Assembly (NCBI GenBank): GCA_951801675.1
Contig: CATONX010000006.1
Coordinates: 43,859 to 107,858, forward strand
DNA: 64,000 nucleotides
Reading direction: 5' to 3'
Source of the DNA: an uncultured Eubacteriales bacterium
GTDB lineage: Bacteria; Bacillota; Clostridia; Oscillospirales; Acutalibacteraceae
Under the pieces are notes generated by a model. The model made no database searches. It was given only the letters and a program-made list of their open reading frames with translations, and was not told where the DNA came from. The first letter of the stretch is position 1; each line of letters begins with the position of its first letter. Positions 1 to 8,629 of the stretch are shown here, piece by piece. Position numbers and translations under genes: made by a program.

Positions 1-579
1 GTGACCTACCACGTGTCCGGGCAGCTGAAGGTAGCGCCGGAGCATTGCGCGGCAAACGTGCTCGACAAGATGGGCAAGCCGCACATTGAGCAGTACCGGC
101 GGTTTTCCAAGCGGTTTTATGAGTTGACAAAGAGTGTGGGAAAGGAGCAGTACCTGGTTCCCTACCTGATGTCTTCCCACCCGGGGAGTACCCTCAAGGA
201 CGCGGTGGAGCTGGCGGTGTTTCTCAAAAAAGAGGGAGTGCGCCCCGAGCAGGTGCAGGACTTTTATCCCACCCCCGGTACCATTTCCACCGCCATGTTT
301 TACACCGGGCTCGACCCCTATACCATGAAGGACGTATACGTTCCCCGTTCGCCCAGGGAAAAGGCCATGCAGCGGGCGCTGTTGCAGTCCTTTAAGCCGG
401 AGAATCGGGCATTGGTGCTCGAAGCGCTGAAAAAAGCAGGACGGAGCGACCTGATCGGGTTTGGCCCCGGATGCCTCATCCGGCCGGACCAGACGGCGGC
501 TGCGGGCAGAAAGACCGAAAAAACAGGAGGAAAAAGAAGCTATGGCGCCACAAAACCGCAGAAAAAGCGCAAGAGGTAA
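1..579 (+). CDS. YgiQ-family radical SAM protein, C-terminal fragment
   Basis: The 5' part lies outside the window, so the catalytic CxxxCxxC motif cannot be seen. The visible 192 residues match the C-terminal part of the YgiQ/UPF0313 family: GQLKVAPEH near residue 7, then YLMSSHPGS and [11 protein letters not shown], followed by the family's basic low-complexity tail ending in KKRKR. The exact function of this family is not settled. The last codons overlap the ribosome binding site of the next gene, so the two are probably cotranscribed. The first codon printed (GTG) is internal, not a real start. Confidence 0.85.
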   Translation: MTYHVSGQLKVAPEHCAANVLDKMGKPHIEQYRRFSKRFYELTKSVGKEQYLVPYLMSSHPGSTLKDAVELAVFLKKEGVRPEQVQDFYPTPGTISTAMFYTGLDPYTMKDVYVPRSPREKAMQRALLQSFKPENRALVLEALKKAGRSDLIGFGPGCLIRPDQTAAAGRKTEKTGGKRSYGATKPQKKRKR

Positions 580-1495
580 ATGGTACCTGTCCGCCGGGGC
601 AATTCTGGTGGTCTTGGTGCTGGCAATCAGCTTCGGCGGCAAGCTGGGGCTGAGTGTCCCCAGCTGGAACGAGGTGTTCGGCGCGTTCGGCCTGGGGCCG
701 GAATCTCAGCCTACGGCTACCGACGGAGAGCTTCTGGTTCACTATATCGACGTCGGGCAGGGTGACTCCATTCTCGTCCAATGCGATGGCAAAAATATGC
801 TGATCGACGCGGGGACTTCCCAAGCGGCCGGAAAGGTGGTAGACTATCTGCAAAGCAAAGGGGTCGCGACCCTTGACTATGTAATCGCCACCCATCCCCA
901 CGCCGATCACATCGGCGGCATGGCGGACGTGATCGAAGCCTTCGACATCGGCACTTTCCTGATGCCGCTGCTTCCCGACAGCCAGGTTCCCACCACCAAA
1001 ACCTACGAGCGGATGCTCGACGCGCTGGAGGCGAAGGGGGTTAAGGCCACGCCCGCAAAGACCGGAGGAAAGTATCACTTGGGTGAGGCAGTGCTGGAAA
1101 TCCTGTCTCCGGACAAGGACAGCAGCTTTGACGACCTCAACAATTGGTCGGTGGTGGCGGCGCTCGACTATGGGAGCACCTCCTTTTTGTTCACCGGGGA
1201 CGCGGAAGAACCGGTAGAGGAAGCTTTGCTGCAAAAGGGATTTCAGCTCAAAGCGGATATTCTCAAGTTCGGCCATCATGGGAGCAGGACCTCATCCACC
1301 GAAGCATTTCTGGAAAAGGTCCATCCCCGCATGGGCATCATTTCCTGCGGGGAAGGAAACGATTACGGCCATCCCCATGCCAAAACCTTGGAAAAGGCGG
1401 AGGCGCGGGGGATGAAAGTGTACCGCACCGACCTGGAGGGAACCGTCGTCATCAAAAGCGACGGGAGCGACTATTCGGTGAAAACGGAGAAGTAA
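542..1495 (+). CDS. Membrane-anchored ComEC/Rec2-like metallo-beta-lactamase-fold hydrolase
   Basis: A 317-residue protein with a basic N-terminus and one hydrophobic segment (about 14-31), which is a signal anchor or signal peptide, followed by a metallo-beta-lactamase domain. The metal-binding motif [10 protein letters not shown] is at 117-126; FTGDAEE and [10 protein letters not shown] follow. This is the soluble hydrolase module of ComEC/Rec2, standing alone without the competence channel. It probably acts outside the membrane on a nucleic acid or phosphodiester substrate, but no substrate can be read from the sequence. Start chosen at the ATG 12 bases after AGGAGG (524-529). DUF3006 follows 12 bp downstream, a frequent partner. 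Confidence 0.88.
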   Translation: MAPQNRRKSARGKWYLSAGAILVVLVLAISFGGKLGLSVPSWNEVFGAFGLGPESQPTATDGELLVHYIDVGQGDSILVQCDGKNMLIDAGTSQAAGKVVDYLQSKGVATLDYVIATHPHADHIGGMADVIEAFDIGTFLMPLLPDSQVPTTKTYERMLDALEAKGVKATPAKTGGKYHLGEAVLEILSPDKDSSFDDLNNWSVVAALDYGSTSFLFTGDAEEPVEEALLQKGFQLKADILKFGHHGSRTSSTEAFLEKVHPRMGIISCGEGNDYGHPHAKTLEKAEARGMKVYRTDLEGTVVIKSDGSDYSVKTEK

Positions 1496-1507
1496 GGAGG
1501 CGTTGCT

Positions 1508-1717
1508 GTGATTGTGGACCGGTTGGAGGAAGGCTTTGCCGTCTGTGAAAAAGAGGACGGCAGTTTTGTCAATATCCCCTTGGGGCAGATTGCCGGAGTC
1601 GTCCGGGAAGGGGACCTTCTCGTTTTCCTGGAGCAGGGCGGATACCAGGTGGACGAAGCGGCGACGAAGGCCCGCAGAGAAAAAATGAGCAAACGCCAGC
1701 GTTCCATCTTCGAATGA
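1508..1717 (+). CDS. DUF3006 family protein
   Basis: A 69-residue protein starting at GTG behind AAGGAGG. It has the family's small beta-rich pattern (IVDRLEEGFAVCE, then GDLLVF) and a charged C-terminal tail. DUF3006 proteins often sit directly after ComEC-like hydrolases, as here. The function is unknown. The stop overlaps the ATG of the next ORF, consistent with translational coupling. Confidence 0.8.
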   Translation: MIVDRLEEGFAVCEKEDGSFVNIPLGQIAGVVREGDLLVFLEQGGYQVDEAATKARREKMSKRQRSIFE

Positions 1718-2316
1718 AACAGAATTGGGGGCGCGGTATGCGCATGTTATCGTTTCTTTGGCAAAAAAGAAACCAACAGGGATTTACCTTAGTTGAGCTG
1801 GTGATTGTGATCGCAGTGCTCGCCATTTTGGCGGCCGTTGCGATTCCGGTGGTTTCCACCATCCTCTCCAACGCCAAGCACGCCGCCCTTCTCACCGATG
1901 CCAGAAGCATTTACGAGCAGGTGGCCATCGATGTGGAACGAAACAACAAAGAGGAAAGCGCTTTGTGCTATTATCTGGCCCGGCCCAGCGCCAATTTCAA
2001 TAAGGCGCTCATCGACGGCAGCGGCCGCGCGGCCTGCCGGATCAATTACTACCATGGCCAGCAGCTCAAATTAGGCGATGCAAACGGCAATGGTGCGGCT
2101 CATGTGGATCTTGCCAAACAGCAGATCAACGACTTCTTCGGCGGGGATTACAATTATGGGTACCGGGTGTATATCGCCAAGAACGACGACGGGACCTATG
2201 AGGTGGTCTGCGTAGGGGTCTATGGGCGAAAAATCGAAGAATCCAACTGGAACGAAGCCTTCAAGCCGGATGTTTGTTTTCCAGAGGGTTCTTACGAGAA
2301 ATACATACAGAAATAA
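1714..2316 (+). CDS. Type IV pilin-like (prepilin-type N-terminus) protein
   Basis: A 200-residue protein with a textbook class III signal: GFTLVELVIVIAVLAI, a Gly before the cleavage point, Phe+1, Glu+5, and a 20-residue hydrophobic helix. The rest is a soluble domain without a known motif. A prepilin peptidase and pilus ATPase should be encoded elsewhere, since none is in the window, so this may be a pseudopilin of a distant competence or pilus system. The ATG at 1714 overlaps the preceding stop. The in-frame ATG at 1738, after a G-rich stretch, is an equally reasonable start. Confidence 0.8.
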   Translation: MKQNWGRGMRMLSFLWQKRNQQGFTLVELVIVIAVLAILAAVAIPVVSTILSNAKHAALLTDARSIYEQVAIDVERNNKEESALCYYLARPSANFNKALIDGSGRAACRINYYHGQQLKLGDANGNGAAHVDLAKQQINDFFGGDYNYGYRVYIAKNDDGTYEVVCVGVYGRKIEESNWNEAFKPDVCFPEGSYEKYIQK

Positions 2317-2320
2317 AAGA

Positions 2321-2352
2321 AAGCCCGCAAACCCTGTGTTTGCGGGCTTTTC
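2321..2352 (+). terminator. Rho-independent terminator after the pilin-like gene
   Basis: An 11-bp stem (AAGCCCGCAAA with its complement, 7-nt loop) followed by TTTT, starting five bases after the stop codon. The 2353-2497 stretch that follows holds no recognisable gene. Confidence 0.85.
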
Positions 2353-2497
2353 GGCGGTATGAAACGAAGATAATGCTATAGCCTCATTTAGCCGAATGGT
2401 TTTTGTGCAAAGTTTGCCGTTGTTTTCCTATGCGGCAGGCATTTTCCTTGGGGACTTGACCGCACGCCTCTACTTTGCGGATGAAGTTGCCAGCAAC

Positions 2498-2525
2498 AAA
2501 AAAGCGGGGTATCCCCGCTTTTTTC
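2498..2525 (-). terminator. Bidirectional terminator downstream of mntP
   Basis: A-rich tract, GCGGGG stem, TAT loop, CCCCGC stem, T-rich tract. It lies two bases past the mntP stop and is symmetrical enough to work in both directions. Confidence 0.75.
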
Positions 2526-2526
2526 C

Positions 2527-3096
2527 TTATCCAAGCAACCCTTCGATCAGAATTTTCAGGCCGATCAAAATTAGAATAGCACCGCCAAATACCTCGGCCT
2601 TTCTCTTAAAGAGGGTTCCGAACTTTTTCCCTATGTACGCCGCCGGCAGGCAGATGACAAAGGTGGTCAGACCGATGAGGCCGGCCGCCTGCCAGATGTT
2701 CGTGTTTAAGAGCGCGAAGCTTACTCCCACCGCCAGCGCGTCGATGCTCGTAGCGACAGAAAGGACCAGCAGCATCCGCAGCCGTAGCGGTCCCCGCTGA
2801 CATGCATCCCGGTCCACCTCTTTTTCCTTAAGGGTTTCGTAGATCATTTTTCCGCCGATAAAGGCAAGAAGGACGAAAGCGACCCAATGGTCGATGTTGG
2901 CGATTTTATCGCTGAAGGTGATACCGGCAAAGTATCCGATGATCGGCATGAGTGCCTGGAAAATGCCGAAGCTCAGTGCCATTTTCAGCGCGTCACGAAA
3001 CCGCAGATAACGGGTGCACATGCCGTTTGTGACCGATACGGCGAACGCGTCCATCGACAGGCCCACCGCTGTAATCAGAATGCTGATGATGTTCAT
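2527..3096 (-). CDS. mntP: Manganese efflux pump MntP
   Basis: A 189-residue polytopic membrane protein of the MntP/YebN family, about six transmembrane helices. The two inverted-repeat signatures are visible: GLSMDAFAVS near residue 12 and ATSIDALAVG in the second half, each with the membrane-embedded Asp needed for Mn2+ export. The start at 3096 follows AAGGAAGGA; an upstream extension in the same frame has no family similarity. The roughly 190-base leader contains hairpins (see separate entry), but I could not recognise the yybP-ykoY manganese riboswitch that often precedes this gene. Confidence 0.93.
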   Translation of the reverse strand: MNIISILITAVGLSMDAFAVSVTNGMCTRYLRFRDALKMALSFGIFQALMPIIGYFAGITFSDKIANIDHWVAFVLLAFIGGKMIYETLKEKEVDRDACQRGPLRLRMLLVLSVATSIDALAVGVSFALLNTNIWQAAGLIGLTTFVICLPAAYIGKKFGTLFKRKAEVFGGAILILIGLKILIEGLLG

Positions 3097-3111
3097 ATGT
3101 CCTTCCTTGCT

Positions 3112-3158
3112 CCAGCGGCCGGAATGAAAGAGATTCCTGGTCCTTCCGCCGCCGCTGG
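3112..3158 (-). promoter_or_regulatory. Structured leader of mntP, no known riboswitch recognised
   Basis: Within the mntP 5' region an 8-bp stem (CCAGCGGC 3112-3119 with GCCGCTGG 3151-3158) encloses a second stem (GGAAT 3121-3125 with ATTCC 3132-3136). The conserved core of the yybP-ykoY Mn2+ riboswitch is not evident. It could be a divergent leader or simply a processing structure. Confidence 0.35.
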
Positions 3159-3260
3159 AAACGAGAAGGGCCATAAAGCTTGCAAAGCTAAACCGTGTTT
3201 GGTATATACGGGCGCTTTTTGCCCCGGACTTATCGGAAAAATCCCTTGTATCACACATAA

Positions 3261-3289
3261 GTACGCGGCAGAAAGGCTCTGCCGCGTAC
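3261..3289 (-). terminator. Strong hairpin between ppk and mntP
   Basis: A perfect 12-bp stem, GTACGCGGCAGA with its complement, and a 5-nt loop, 42 bases past the ppk stop. There is no clean T-run on the minus side; on the plus side it is followed by a T-rich stretch. It probably ends ppk transcription or stabilises its 3' end. Confidence 0.5.
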
Positions 3290-3330
3290 GATCTTTTCTT
3301 TTGTTCATGTATATGAACGACCCTATCCGA

Positions 3331-5403
3331 TCATTCGTCGTATGCTGCTTCTCCGGCATACCGGCGAAGTAAGATTTCCTGCGCGTTTAAGAGGGTATCC
3401 GCCGTGTCCGCCAAAGAATGGTAGGATCCGTCCTCGTACATTACCGAGGTTTGAGCGGTATCCGTCCAGTAAAGCTTCATTTCGTCGAGAATCCGCGCGG
3501 CAATGGCCTGATCTTCCACCGGGAAAAGAAGCTCCACCCGCCGGTCCATGTTGCGTGGCATCATGTCGGCACTGGACAAATAAAGTTCCGTCTGCCCGTC
3601 GCAGTCGAAATAATACACCCGGCTGTGCTCCAGAAAACGCCCTACAATGGAATGGACTTCGATGTTTTCACTGACCCCTTCCAAATCCGGGCGTAGGCAG
3701 CAGATGCCACGAACCAGCAGACGGATTTTCACCCCTGCGCAGGAGGCACGGTAGAGGCGCTCGATGAGCTCGGTATCCACCAGGGAATTCATTTTCATGA
3801 AGATTTCCGCCCGTTTGCCTTCTTTCGCGCAATCGGTCGCTTTGTCGATCAAATTCGTCAAAAAGGGACGTAGCTGAGTCGGTGCGGAAATGAGCTTTTT
3901 CATGGCAAAGGGTACCGAATACCCGGTCAGAGTATTGAAAAAAGAGGTAGCGTCCTGCCCGATCTGCTCGTCACAGGTAAAAAGACCGTAATCGGTATAG
4001 ATTTTCGCGGTCACATCGTTGTAATTGCCGGTGCCCAGATGCACATACCGCTTGGTAGCGCCGTTTTCCCTTCGCACCACCAGGGTGATTTTGCTGTGTG
4101 TCTTTAGCCCCGGCAGCCCGTAGATCACATGGCAGCCCGCCTTTTCCAGAGTAAGGCCCCACTGGATGTTGTTTTCTTCGTCAAAGCGTGCTTTTACCTC
4201 CAGCAGTACCGTCACCTGTTTGCCGGCTTCCGCCGCTTTTGCCAGGGCGGAGACCACCGGGGAATGGCCGCTGACCCGGTAGAGCGTCTGCTTGATGGCC
4301 AGTACATTCGGATCGGCCGCGGCGTATTCGAGAAGCTTGACCACCGGTCCAAAGGACTGGTAAGGATGATGAAGAAGAATGTCCCGCTCCTTAACGAGCT
4401 CGAAGGGATCCAGGTCCTCCCCGAACTGCACGCTGCTCCCCTGTACCAAAGGATGGTAGCGCAGCGTCTCATAGCCGGGTGTGTTGTAAAGCTCTTTCAT
4501 CAGAAAATCCAGGTTTAGTGGACCATTGATGAAATAAATTTCGTCTTTGCTGACTTCCAGCTCCTTTTTGAGCACGGAGAGCAGCCGGTCGTCCACGTTG
4601 TAATCGGTTTCCAGGCGGATGACCGAGCCCCATTTGCGCATGCGCAGGGAGCGTTTGATCTCCGCCAGCAGATCCTCCGCTTCCTCCTCGTCAAAGGTCA
4701 AGTCCGCGTTGCGGGTGATGCGGTAAGGGTTGCAGGCGATGATTTTGCGCCCGTCGAACAACTGCCCGATGTGCATGGCGATCACGTCTTCGAGCAGGAC
4801 AAAATCCTTCCCTTCGCCGTCGGGATCGGATATGTCAATGAGGCGGGGAAGCACAGAGGGAACCTGTACGGTGGCAAAGACCGGCTCGTCGTCCTTTCCT
4901 TCCAAGAGCAGGCCGATATTGAGGCTTTTGCTCAGAATGAGAGGGAAGGGGCGGGAGGAATCCACCGCCATGGGCGTAAGAACCGGGAAAATTTCCGTCT
5001 CAAAGTAACGGGAAAGCTTCTCTATCTGACCTTCCTCCAGCTCGCTGGGGTGGAGAAAGCGGATGTCGTTGCGGGAAAGCTCAGGCAGGATGCTGTTGCG
5101 GTAAATGCCGTACATTTCGTCCATCAAGATATGGGTGCGCCTAGAGATCAGGGAAAGCTGCTTTTTGGGAGTAAGGCCCGCTGCGTCCAGCTTTTTATAG
5201 CCCGCATGGAGCTGGTCGCGCACCGACGCGACCCGGATCATAAAGAACTCGTCCAGATTCGTCGAGGTGATGGACAAAAATTTCATCTGCTCAAAAACGG
5301 GATTTCCCGGGTTTAACGCCTGCATCATCACACGGCTGTTAAACTCCAGCCAGGAAAGCTCCCGGTTGATATAATAAGAGGGATTGTCAAATCGGTCGCC
5401 CAT
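3331..5403 (-). CDS. ppk1: Polyphosphate kinase 1
   Basis: A 690-residue protein, the usual Ppk1 length, that reversibly polymerises the gamma phosphate of ATP into polyphosphate. The N-terminal domain begins YYINRELSWLEFNSRV. The kinase core has VTVLLEVKARFDEENN, the KTHSKI stretch and the YVHLGTGNYN segment that carries the phosphorylated histidine. The start follows GGAAGGAAGGAAG. It appears to be a single-gene unit, divergent from ispF across a 200-bp spacer. Confidence 0.97.
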   Translation of the reverse strand: MGDRFDNPSYYINRELSWLEFNSRVMMQALNPGNPVFEQMKFLSITSTNLDEFFMIRVASVRDQLHAGYKKLDAAGLTPKKQLSLISRRTHILMDEMYGIYRNSILPELSRNDIRFLHPSELEEGQIEKLSRYFETEIFPVLTPMAVDSSRPFPLILSKSLNIGLLLEGKDDEPVFATVQVPSVLPRLIDISDPDGEGKDFVLLEDVIAMHIGQLFDGRKIIACNPYRITRNADLTFDEEEAEDLLAEIKRSLRMRKWGSVIRLETDYNVDDRLLSVLKKELEVSKDEIYFINGPLNLDFLMKELYNTPGYETLRYHPLVQGSSVQFGEDLDPFELVKERDILLHHPYQSFGPVVKLLEYAAADPNVLAIKQTLYRVSGHSPVVSALAKAAEAGKQVTVLLEVKARFDEENNIQWGLTLEKAGCHVIYGLPGLKTHSKITLVVRRENGATKRYVHLGTGNYNDVTAKIYTDYGLFTCDEQIGQDATSFFNTLTGYSVPFAMKKLISAPTQLRPFLTNLIDKATDCAKEGKRAEIFMKMNSLVDTELIERLYRASCAGVKIRLLVRGICCLRPDLEGVSENIEVHSIVGRFLEHSRVYYFDCDGQTELYLSSADMMPRNMDRRVELLFPVEDQAIAARILDEMKLYWTDTAQTSVMYEDGSYHSLADTADTLLNAQEILLRRYAGEAAYDE

Positions 5404-5516
5404 CGTTCTTCCTTCCTTCCAGTGCGTTTTCCCCTCGAAGACTTCTGTGGGGAAAAACGGGAATTACCTTTTTATTATAGGGGAAATCCCGCGTAAATTC
5501 AACCGAATCTGCCGTC

Positions 5517-5563
5517 TGGTAATTGTAAAATAATTATATTATAATAGTCGTATTCGAATACGA
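5517..5563 (+). promoter_or_regulatory. Candidate ispF promoter with a 16-bp palindrome
   Basis: A TATAAT box at 5540-5545, with a weak TGGTAA 17 bp upstream (5517-5522). Just downstream, at 5548-5563, lies the perfect palindrome TCGTATTCGAATACGA, placed where a repressor would block initiation. No regulator is identified. Confidence 0.5.
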
Positions 5564-5602
5564 AATACTTTGGTGAGACGTTTTGAAAGGTGGGGCGAAA
5601 TC

Positions 5603-6100
5603 ATGTCATATTCTTTTCGCATCGGGCACGGATACGACGTGCACCGGCTGGTGGAAGGCCGCCGGCTGGTTATGGGCGGGGTGGAGATCCCGTTTAAGAC
5701 CGGCCTTTTGGGCCATTCGGACGCGGATGTGCTGGTCCACGCCATCTGTGACGCTCTTTTAGGGGCGGCAAAACTGCGGGACATCGGCGCCCTGTTTCCG
5801 GATACCGATCCCCAGTACGAGAATGTGGACAGCATTGATAAACTCCTTTCCCGCATCGTGGTGCTGTTAAAGGGGCTCGGCTATCAGATCGGCAACATCG
5901 ACGCCACCATCATCGCCCAGGCGCCTAAAATGAGCCCCTACATCGATCAGATGTGCCGCAACATCGCCAAGTGCTGCCGGATTGGGGAGGACTGTGTGAG
6001 CGTGAAAGCCACCACTGGAGAGGGCCTCGGGTTTTCCGGCCGGGGCGAGGGCATCGCCGCCCATGCCGTCTGCCTGCTTTACCGGGAGGCAGAACGGTAA
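5603..6100 (+). CDS. ispF: 2-C-methyl-D-erythritol 2,4-cyclodiphosphate synthase
   Basis: A 165-residue MEP-pathway enzyme that cyclises CDP-methylerythritol 2-phosphate with loss of CMP. The zinc ligands are in GHGYDVHRL (Asp, His near 10-12) and [29 protein letters not shown] near the C-terminus is diagnostic. The start follows a GGTGGGG-type site. It is separated from ispG and dxr, which lie about 50 kb away in this window. Confidence 0.96.
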   Translation: MSYSFRIGHGYDVHRLVEGRRLVMGGVEIPFKTGLLGHSDADVLVHAICDALLGAAKLRDIGALFPDTDPQYENVDSIDKLLSRIVVLLKGLGYQIGNIDATIIAQAPKMSPYIDQMCRNIAKCCRIGEDCVSVKATTGEGLGFSGRGEGIAAHAVCLLYREAER

Positions 6101-6213
6101 ATTTATGATGTTTCACTTCACCCGCCTCGTGCATAGGATGGTACTGCGGTACTATCTATTCTTCTGTTTGCCGCACGCAGATTCCAGCGGCAATTCTATA
6201 GAGGTGAGTGAAC

Positions 6214-6441
6214 ATGAGTTCCACAAGGATAATGATCAGCTCCATTACCCATGCCCAGATGGGGCGGGATATTTTGATGGAGGAGGGCATTCGCTCGAGC
6301 ATCGAGCGCACGCCGAAAACCAACGACCCCTATGGCTGCGGCTATAGCCTGAAGGTCCAGGGGGATACCGGGTATGCGGTGCGCCTGCTCAAGGAGGCCG
6401 GCATCCGGGTATTGGGTACCTATGAGGCGAGCGGCTTATGA
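6214..6441 (+). CDS. DUF3343 protein (putative Se/S carrier-like)
   Basis: A 75-residue protein with the DUF3343 layout: ISSITHAQMGRDIL, then a conserved Cys in DPYGCGYSL and a C-terminal EAGIRVLG. Family members are often called putative Se/S carriers because they sit beside cysteine desulfurase-like genes, exactly as here: the stop overlaps the next start (ATGA). The start is the ATG after GAGGTGAGTG; an in-frame GTG lies six bases earlier. No selenoprotein gene was seen nearby. Confidence 0.75.
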   Translation: MSSTRIMISSITHAQMGRDILMEEGIRSSIERTPKTNDPYGCGYSLKVQGDTGYAVRLLKEAGIRVLGTYEASGL

Positions 6442-7619
6442 TTTATTTGGATAACGCCGCGACCACCTGGCCCAAACCCCCTTCGGTGCTTGCTGCCGTT
6501 GACAACGGAATGCGCCGGCTCGGTTCGAACCCCGGCCGGGGCGGCTATGAAATGAGCCTGCGGTCTTCGGACGCCATCTACGAATGCAGGAAGACGGCGG
6601 CAGGCTTGTTCGGCGCACCCGGACCGGAATGCGTGGTTTTTACCCAAAACTGCACCCATGCAATCAACATCGTTTTAAAGGGCATGCTAAAGGCAGGAGA
6701 CCACGTGGTGGTGTCGAGCCTTGAGCACAACGCCGTCATGCGCCCTTTAAACGCCCTGAAGGAAAAGGGTATCACCTATAGCGTGGCAAAAGTATTTCCT
6801 GGAAACGATGAGGCGACGGTGGGTTCCTTTGCTATGGCCATTAACGTCAATACCAAGCTGATTGTTTGCATCCACGCTTCCAATGTATTCGGCACCCTTC
6901 TTCCTATCCGGGAGATCGGCGCTCTGGCAAAGAGCCGAGGAATCCTGTTTCTGGTGGATGCCGCCCAGTCGGCGGGGCTTGTGCCCATCGACATGAAGGC
7001 ATGCGGCATCGATTTTCTTTGTATGCCCGGCCACAAGGGGCTTTATGGCCCTATGAGCACCGGGATGCTGCTGACTCCTCACGGGGAGGCGCTCGGGACT
7101 CTGATCGAAGGCGGTACCGGCAGCAGTTCCCTTGCCATGGAGCAGCCGGACTACATGCCCGAACGGCACGAATCGGGCACCTTGAATACGGCTGCCATCT
7201 TCGGCCTCAAGGCGGGGATGGACTTTGTCAAAGGAAAAGGGATCGACCGTATTTACCAGCATGAGATAAGGCTGATGAGCCGGCTATACGACCAGCTTTG
7301 CCAGATAAACGGCGTGCTTTTGTATACGCCTCGGCCACAGGCGGGCGCCTGCGTGCCGGTGCTTTCGTTTAATCTAAAGGGGCTCGACAGTACCGAGGCT
7401 GCATCCATTCTCGGCAAGAAGGGCGTTGCCCTGCGGGCGGGGTATCACTGCGCACCGACGGCTCACAAGGTCTATGGGACACTGGAGACCGGGACAGTGC
7501 GAGCGGCTCCTTCCGCTTTTACCCAGCCGGGGGAAATCGACGCATTTGTAAAAATCGTCGGGCAGGTCATGAAAAATCAGGGAAGCACTATGCAAAACCC
7601 ACGGGGTATGATAAAATAG
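6438..7619 (+). CDS. Class V aminotransferase, cysteine desulfurase-like
   Basis: A 393-residue PLP enzyme beginning YLDNAATTWPKP, the classic NifS/SufS opening. The PLP lysine is in CMPGHKGLYGP, HESGTLNTAA follows, and a late Cys lies in GYHCAPTAHK where group II desulfurases keep the mobile cysteine. It should release sulfur (or selenium) from cysteine or selenocysteine. Four-base overlap with DUF3343 implies coupling and a shared role. This is the lone family form, not linked to sufBCD or iscU here, so cellular purpose is inferred only. Confidence 0.85.
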   Translation: MIYLDNAATTWPKPPSVLAAVDNGMRRLGSNPGRGGYEMSLRSSDAIYECRKTAAGLFGAPGPECVVFTQNCTHAINIVLKGMLKAGDHVVVSSLEHNAVMRPLNALKEKGITYSVAKVFPGNDEATVGSFAMAINVNTKLIVCIHASNVFGTLLPIREIGALAKSRGILFLVDAAQSAGLVPIDMKACGIDFLCMPGHKGLYGPMSTGMLLTPHGEALGTLIEGGTGSSSLAMEQPDYMPERHESGTLNTAAIFGLKAGMDFVKGKGIDRIYQHEIRLMSRLYDQLCQINGVLLYTPRPQAGACVPVLSFNLKGLDSTEAASILGKKGVALRAGYHCAPTAHKVYGTLETGTVRAAPSAFTQPGEIDAFVKIVGQVMKNQGSTMQNPRGMIK

Positions 7620-7762
7620 AAACATGGAAATGTCCGTGTTTTTCACGCGGTTATCGCCGCACGATACACGTTTGAAATGCGCTGCCGCCGTCTAGCCAGT
7701 CGGCGGCACTCTTTCATCGGATACCGGAACAAAAAGGACTACGCACGAAGGGAAGAACAAAC

Positions 7763-8629
7763 ATGGCGGAATTTTTCAGCACCATTGCCAACAGCTTTGA
7801 GATCATGTTCAATACCGTGCATCTCAACGACTTGGCAGACATTGCGATCGTCGCCTTTATTATTTATAACGCCATCAAGCTCGTGCGGGAAACCAGGGCG
7901 GAGACGCTGGTAAAGGGAATTTTGATCCTGATCGTTATGGCGGCCCTGGCCAACTACTTTGACTTAAAAACCTTCAAGTACATCATGACCAACGTCTTCC
8001 AGATCGGGCTTTTGGCGCTTTTGATCGTGTTCCAGCCGGAGCTGCGCCGGGTGCTCGAGCAGATGGGGCGCACCCGCATCGGAAAGCTGAATATCCTGAG
8101 CTCTTCGGGGGAAGACGATGCGGCGAACATCCGCCACGCCATCAAGGCGGTGTGTGATTCCTGCACCATTTTGCAGCGTCAGCGCATGGGAGCGCTCATC
8201 ATCTTTGAACGGGACAGCAAGCTCGGAGACATCATCAATTCCGGAACCCTCGTGGATGCTTCTCCGAGTCCGGAGCTTATCTGCAACGTCTTTTACAACA
8301 AAGCGCCGCTGCACGACGGCGCCATGGTCATCCGGGACGGAAAGGTTTACGCAGCCGCATGTATTCTGCCACTGTCTCAAAATCGGGAGATCAGCACCGA
8401 GCTTGGTACCCGGCACCGGGCGGCGCTGGGAATGAGTGAGAATTCCGACGCGATGGTGGTGGTGGTCTCGGAGGAGACCGGCTCCATTTCCGTGGCGGAA
8501 AAAGGCGTTCTTCGGCGCAGCATCAGCGTGGACACGCTCAAAGCGGTGCTGGACGCGGCACTGTTGGATGAGAAAAACGCCGATGGCTCCAAGGACAAGC
8601 CATCTTTCTGGAAGGGGAGAAACAAATGA
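7763..8629 (+). CDS. cdaA: Diadenylate cyclase CdaA
   Basis: A 288-residue membrane-bound enzyme making c-di-AMP from two ATP. Three N-terminal hydrophobic helices (about 20-105) precede the DAC domain. Its signature residues are present: DGAMVI and GTRHRAALG. Length and topology match CdaA rather than DisA. The start follows GAAGGGAAGAAC. It overlaps the following YbbR gene by four bases, the standard cdaA-cdaR arrangement governing potassium and cell-wall homeostasis. Confidence 0.96.
   Translation: MAEFFSTIANSFEIMFNTVHLNDLADIAIVAFIIYNAIKLVRETRAETLVKGILILIVMAALANYFDLKTFKYIMTNVFQIGLLALLIVFQPELRRVLEQMGRTRIGKLNILSSSGEDDAANIRHAIKAVCDSCTILQRQRMGALIIFERDSKLGDIINSGTLVDASPSPELICNVFYNKAPLHDGAMVIRDGKVYAAACILPLSQNREISTELGTRHRAALGMSENSDAMVVVVSEETGSISVAEKGVLRRSISVDTLKAVLDAALLDEKNADGSKDKPSFWKGRNK

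Noticed and set aside
476..1279. 267-residue minus-strand ORF opposite the ComEC-like gene
   Set aside because: Shadow of the metallo-beta-lactamase gene, with no ribosome site or recognisable motif.
3097..3258. yybP-ykoY manganese riboswitch upstream of mntP
   Set aside because: Expected from the gene type, but the conserved loop sequences could not be found; only generic hairpins are visible.
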